From Bryobacterales bacterium (GTDB taxonomy: Bacteria; Acidobacteriota; Terriglobia; Bryobacterales; Bryobacteraceae), in the NCBI GenBank assembly GCA_003132905.1, contig PKZC01000374.1, positions 14,764 to 21,547 of the forward strand: 6,784 nucleotides of DNA, in the 5' to 3' direction. Below are positions 4,491 to 6,784 of this stretch, one piece after another. The notes beneath the pieces were generated by a model. The model had not been told where the DNA came from and searched no databases. It saw nothing but the letters and a program-made list of their open reading frames with translations. Made by a program: the position numbers and the translations under genes. Each line of letters opens with the position of its first letter. Position 1 is the stretch's first letter.

Positions 4491-6784
4491 TTGAAATAGC
4501 TTTGCGGTCTTTATGGTCGGACTCGCGTCCGGCGCAGTCTTGATCTTCATCCGGAACTCGGGGCTCTTCACGATGCCTGACACCAGATCCGAAAAACGGT
4601 AATGGTCCGCCGCCGCGCGCGCGACAATGGCGCGAATCGCCGGCTGGTCGTTATAGTCCACGCCCCGGCCAAGAGCGTAGGTCATCAGCTTCTCGGTCAG
4701 CGTGGAAACGAAAACATTGGGGCGGCTCATCAATGCCGCAAGCAATGTGGTGGGGCCGTCTACTTTGGAGCCATCCAGCAGAACGCCAGATGCGTCTATG
4801 GGCGCGCCATCTTCGCTCTTGGCTCGCCACTGGCCGATCGCGTCGAAATTCTCGAGCGCGAATCCCAGCGGGTCCATAATCTTATGGCAACTGGCGCAGG
4901 CCGGGCTCTTGCGGTGCTCTTCCAAGCGCTCGCGAACGGAGAGAACCTTTCCGCCTTCATTGTTCTCCTTGAGCGCGGGAACATTGGGTGGAGGCGCGGG
5001 GGGCGGCGTACCCAGAATATTCGTGAGAATCCATTTGCCGCGCAGCACTGGCGACGTGCGCGTAGCGTACGAGGTCACAGTGAGAATACTTCCCTGCCCC
5101 AGCAATCCACCACGGTGCGAGTCATCATTGAAGGTGACGCGGCGGAAGCGCGGACCATACACGTCCGGGATGCCATAGTGGTGCGCTAACCGCTCGTTTA
5201 CGAAGGTGTAATTGGCGTTCAACAAGTCCAAAACATTGCGGTCTTCGTTGACAATGCTGCCAAAGAACATCTCGGTTTCGGTGAGTAGGGACTGCCGCAG
5301 GTTGTCGTCGAAATCGGGAAACTCGTTGGGGTCTGGCGCAAAGTTTTTCAGATTTCTTAAATAGAGCCATTGCGCGGCGAAATTGGTAGCCAGCGCCTGC
5401 GAGCGTGGATCGGCCAGCATGCGGCGCACCTGACCGTCCAGCGTGGCCGGATCGCTCAGCTTATTTGCGACCGCCAGATTCAATAACTCATCGTCGGGAC
5501 CGCTGCTCCACAAAAAGAAGGAAAGCCTGGATGCCAGCTCTAAATCGTCAATCCGATAGGATGCGCCCACGGCAACGGTGGACGGATCGCGCTCGAAGCG
5601 GAAGATAAATTCGGGATTGGATAAAACCAAGCGCAGCGCCCGTTCGATCCCGGCCTCAAAACTACCGCCTTGATTTCGCCCAGCCTGATAGAAGCTAAGC
5701 AGCGTTTCCATGTCGTCCGGCGTGACAGGACGGCGATACGCTCCGCGCGCGAGCGTAGATAAAATCTTCTTGGCGCATCCCACTTCTTCACTCGGATTCG
5801 CCGGATGGCAGACGAAAATCTTACGGCGGCTGGCCGTGTCTCCCGGACCCGTTGCATTGTAAGGCCCGGCGATGACCACCTGATCGATGTGCGGCAGGCC
5901 GGCCTCATTCACCGGATCGAGCGTGGTACGCAGAAAAGGCTCCAGGATGTAATCGTCTTCGGCCGCATCTTTTTGCCGGAATGTCACGGCCACGGTGCGG
6001 GGACCCGCCTTCACGGGAATGCGCGCCTGCAAGCGCGATTCGATCATCATGCGCGCTTCGGCCGGATTCTTCACCAGCGCTTCGGTATCGGATGTGCCGC
6101 CTACGTTCGCGACGAAAACGGGCGCGCCATCCACCAGAATTTCGATCTGATGCGCCTCTTCCAGGCCGCGGATCACATCCACCGTATTGCGCGCCAAAAC
6201 CACCTTGATAGCGTACTTGCCATCCAATGGGAAGTTGTAGTGAATAAGCAGACCGCCGCGTGTTCCGAGCGGAAGCCCTTCCACGCGCTTGTCTTGCGAA
6301 AGATCGGGACGGGTGCGAAATGTTTGGGCTACCGCGCCTTGCGTGGGATCTCCAACCGCCAGACGGCTCACCTTGCGCGACGCCGATACATAGCGCTCCA
6401 GCAGCGACGGCGATATGCCGAGTACGTCGGCATTGTTATCGAAGCCGTAGCTCTCGTCATCGGGAGGCAACAGCGTGGATGCATCCACATCCAGCGATAA
6501 CAGGTCGCGCACCGAGTTCGAGTATTCGGTGCGGTTCAGGCGGTGCAGCGTGGCATGGCCGGGATTCGGATTCGCGGCGTACGCCTTGTCGAGCGACGTC
6601 TCTAAAGATGACAGAAGCGCGTTGACGTCCGAGGGACTCGGTTTCGGCATCCCCGAGGGAGGCATGGCACCGACCCCGAGCTTCCGAATAACCATTTCCC
6701 AGGTCTCAGCATTGGCGGGGATGTTCGCCATGTCGAGCTTTTCCAACGTCAAACCACCGGTCTTCGCGCGATCGTTGTGGCAGG
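4488..6784 (-). CDS. DUF1587/DUF1595/DUF1592/DUF1588/DUF1585 multidomain cytochrome-c-like protein, 5' end outside window
   Basis: The frame is open from the right edge to the TGA at 4488-4490, about 765 codons, so the N-terminus and signal peptide lie beyond 6784. A TTG at 6750-6752 is not the start: the codons before it read CHNDRAKTGGL, the end of a CxxCH heme motif of the planctomycete-type cytochrome domain (PSCyt1). Counting residues from that TTG: WEMVIRKLGVGAMPP (18-32, where M30 could be an axial ligand); DUF1587 about 67-132 (LHRLNRTEYSNSVRDLL); a beta-rich stretch 165-290; DUF1595 about 325-388 (LARGAYRRPVT); DUF1592 about 400-525; DUF1588 about 528-595, ending in the proline-rich GTPPPAPPPNVPAL; DUF1585 about 605-737, with a second heme motif CASCH (619-623). 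Two heme sites imply an extracytoplasmic redox protein. The catalytic role of the family is not established. First visible gene of the operon. Confidence 0.95.
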   Translation of the reverse strand, partial: CHNDRAKTGGLTLEKLDMANIPANAETWEMVIRKLGVGAMPPSGMPKPSPSDVNALLSSLETSLDKAYAANPNPGHATLHRLNRTEYSNSVRDLLSLDVDASTLLPPDDESYGFDNNADVLGISPSLLERYVSASRKVSRLAVGDPTQGAVAQTFRTRPDLSQDKRVEGLPLGTRGGLLIHYNFPLDGKYAIKVVLARNTVDVIRGLEEAHQIEILVDGAPVFVANVGGTSDTEALVKNPAEARMMIESRLQARIPVKAGPRTVAVTFRQKDAAEDDYILEPFLRTTLDPVNEAGLPHIDQVVIAGPYNATGPGDTASRRKIFVCHPANPSEEVGCAKKILSTLARGAYRRPVTPDDMETLLSFYQAGRNQGGSFEAGIERALRLVLSNPEFIFRFERDPSTVAVGASYRIDDLELASRLSFFLWSSGPDDELLNLAVANKLSDPATLDGQVRRMLADPRSQALATNFAAQWLYLRNLKNFAPDPNEFPDFDDNLRQSLLTETEMFFGSIVNEDRNVLDLLNANYTFVNERLAHHYGIPDVYGPRFRRVTFNDDSHRGGLLGQGSILTVTSYATRTSPVLRGKWILTNILGTPPPAPPPNVPALKENNEGGKVLSVRERLEEHRKSPACASCHKIMDPLGFALENFDAIGQWRAKSEDGAPIDASGVLLDGSKVDGPTTLLAALMSRPNVFVSTLTEKLMTYALGRGVDYNDQPAIRAIVARAAADHYRFSDLVSGIVKSPEFRMKIKTAPDASPTIKTAKLFQ

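Noticed and set aside
5805..6500. 231-codon plus-strand open frame antisense to the DUF1592-type gene
   Set aside because: It mirrors a well-supported coding region, and its Arg/His/Gln-rich translation shows no family motif. It is a compositional shadow.

Overview
The window most likely comes from the chromosome of an acidobacterium of the Solibacter/Bryobacter type. The basis is a three-gene set typical of Acidobacteriota and their relatives in Planctomycetota and Verrucomicrobiota: a DUF1587/1595/1592/1588/1585 multidomain cytochrome-like protein, a DUF1552 (HXXSHH) Tat substrate, and an exported ankyrin-repeat protein. Base composition is moderately GC-rich in the genes and clearly more AT-rich at about 240-400. 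Taxonomy is inferred from gene content only.

Layout. (1) Positions 1-169, minus strand: the 5' end of an unrecognised gene that runs off the left edge. It has a GTG start, a purine-rich ribosome binding site and a signal-peptide-like N-terminus. A palindrome at 218-240 overlaps a plausible -10 element for it. (2) Positions 241-392: an AT-rich spacer with no gene. (3) Positions 393-964, plus strand: a graveyard of two gene pieces joined out of frame. The first is a decayed copy of the N-terminus of the intact sigma-factor gene lying just downstream (95 of 120 aligned positions identical, one in-frame stop, two 1-base deletions). The second is the C-terminal half of a medium-chain (quinone-oxidoreductase-like) alcohol dehydrogenase. 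(4) Positions 1074-1628, plus strand: an intact sigma-70-family (ECF-like) factor with no anti-sigma gene beside it. (5) Positions 1607-6784, minus strand: a tight operon transcribed right to left, in the order DUF1592-type protein (5' end beyond the right edge), DUF1552 protein, ankyrin-repeat protein. Its last gene overlaps the sigma gene tail to tail by 22 bp.

How the genes may work together. The gaps in the minus-strand operon are only 13 and 9 bp. In both, the ribosome binding site is built from the upstream stop codon, so coupled translation is likely. Ankyrin and DUF1552 carry visible Sec and Tat signals respectively. The DUF1592-type protein carries two c-type heme motifs (one cut by the window edge), which implies export because heme c is attached outside the cytoplasm. 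The simplest reading is an extracytoplasmic module: a di-heme protein, a His-rich partner and an ankyrin scaffold. The biochemical function of the DUF families is not established, and no substrate can be read from the sequence. The sigma factor and the fragments beside it look like a small duplication-and-decay locus, with no demonstrable link to the operon.
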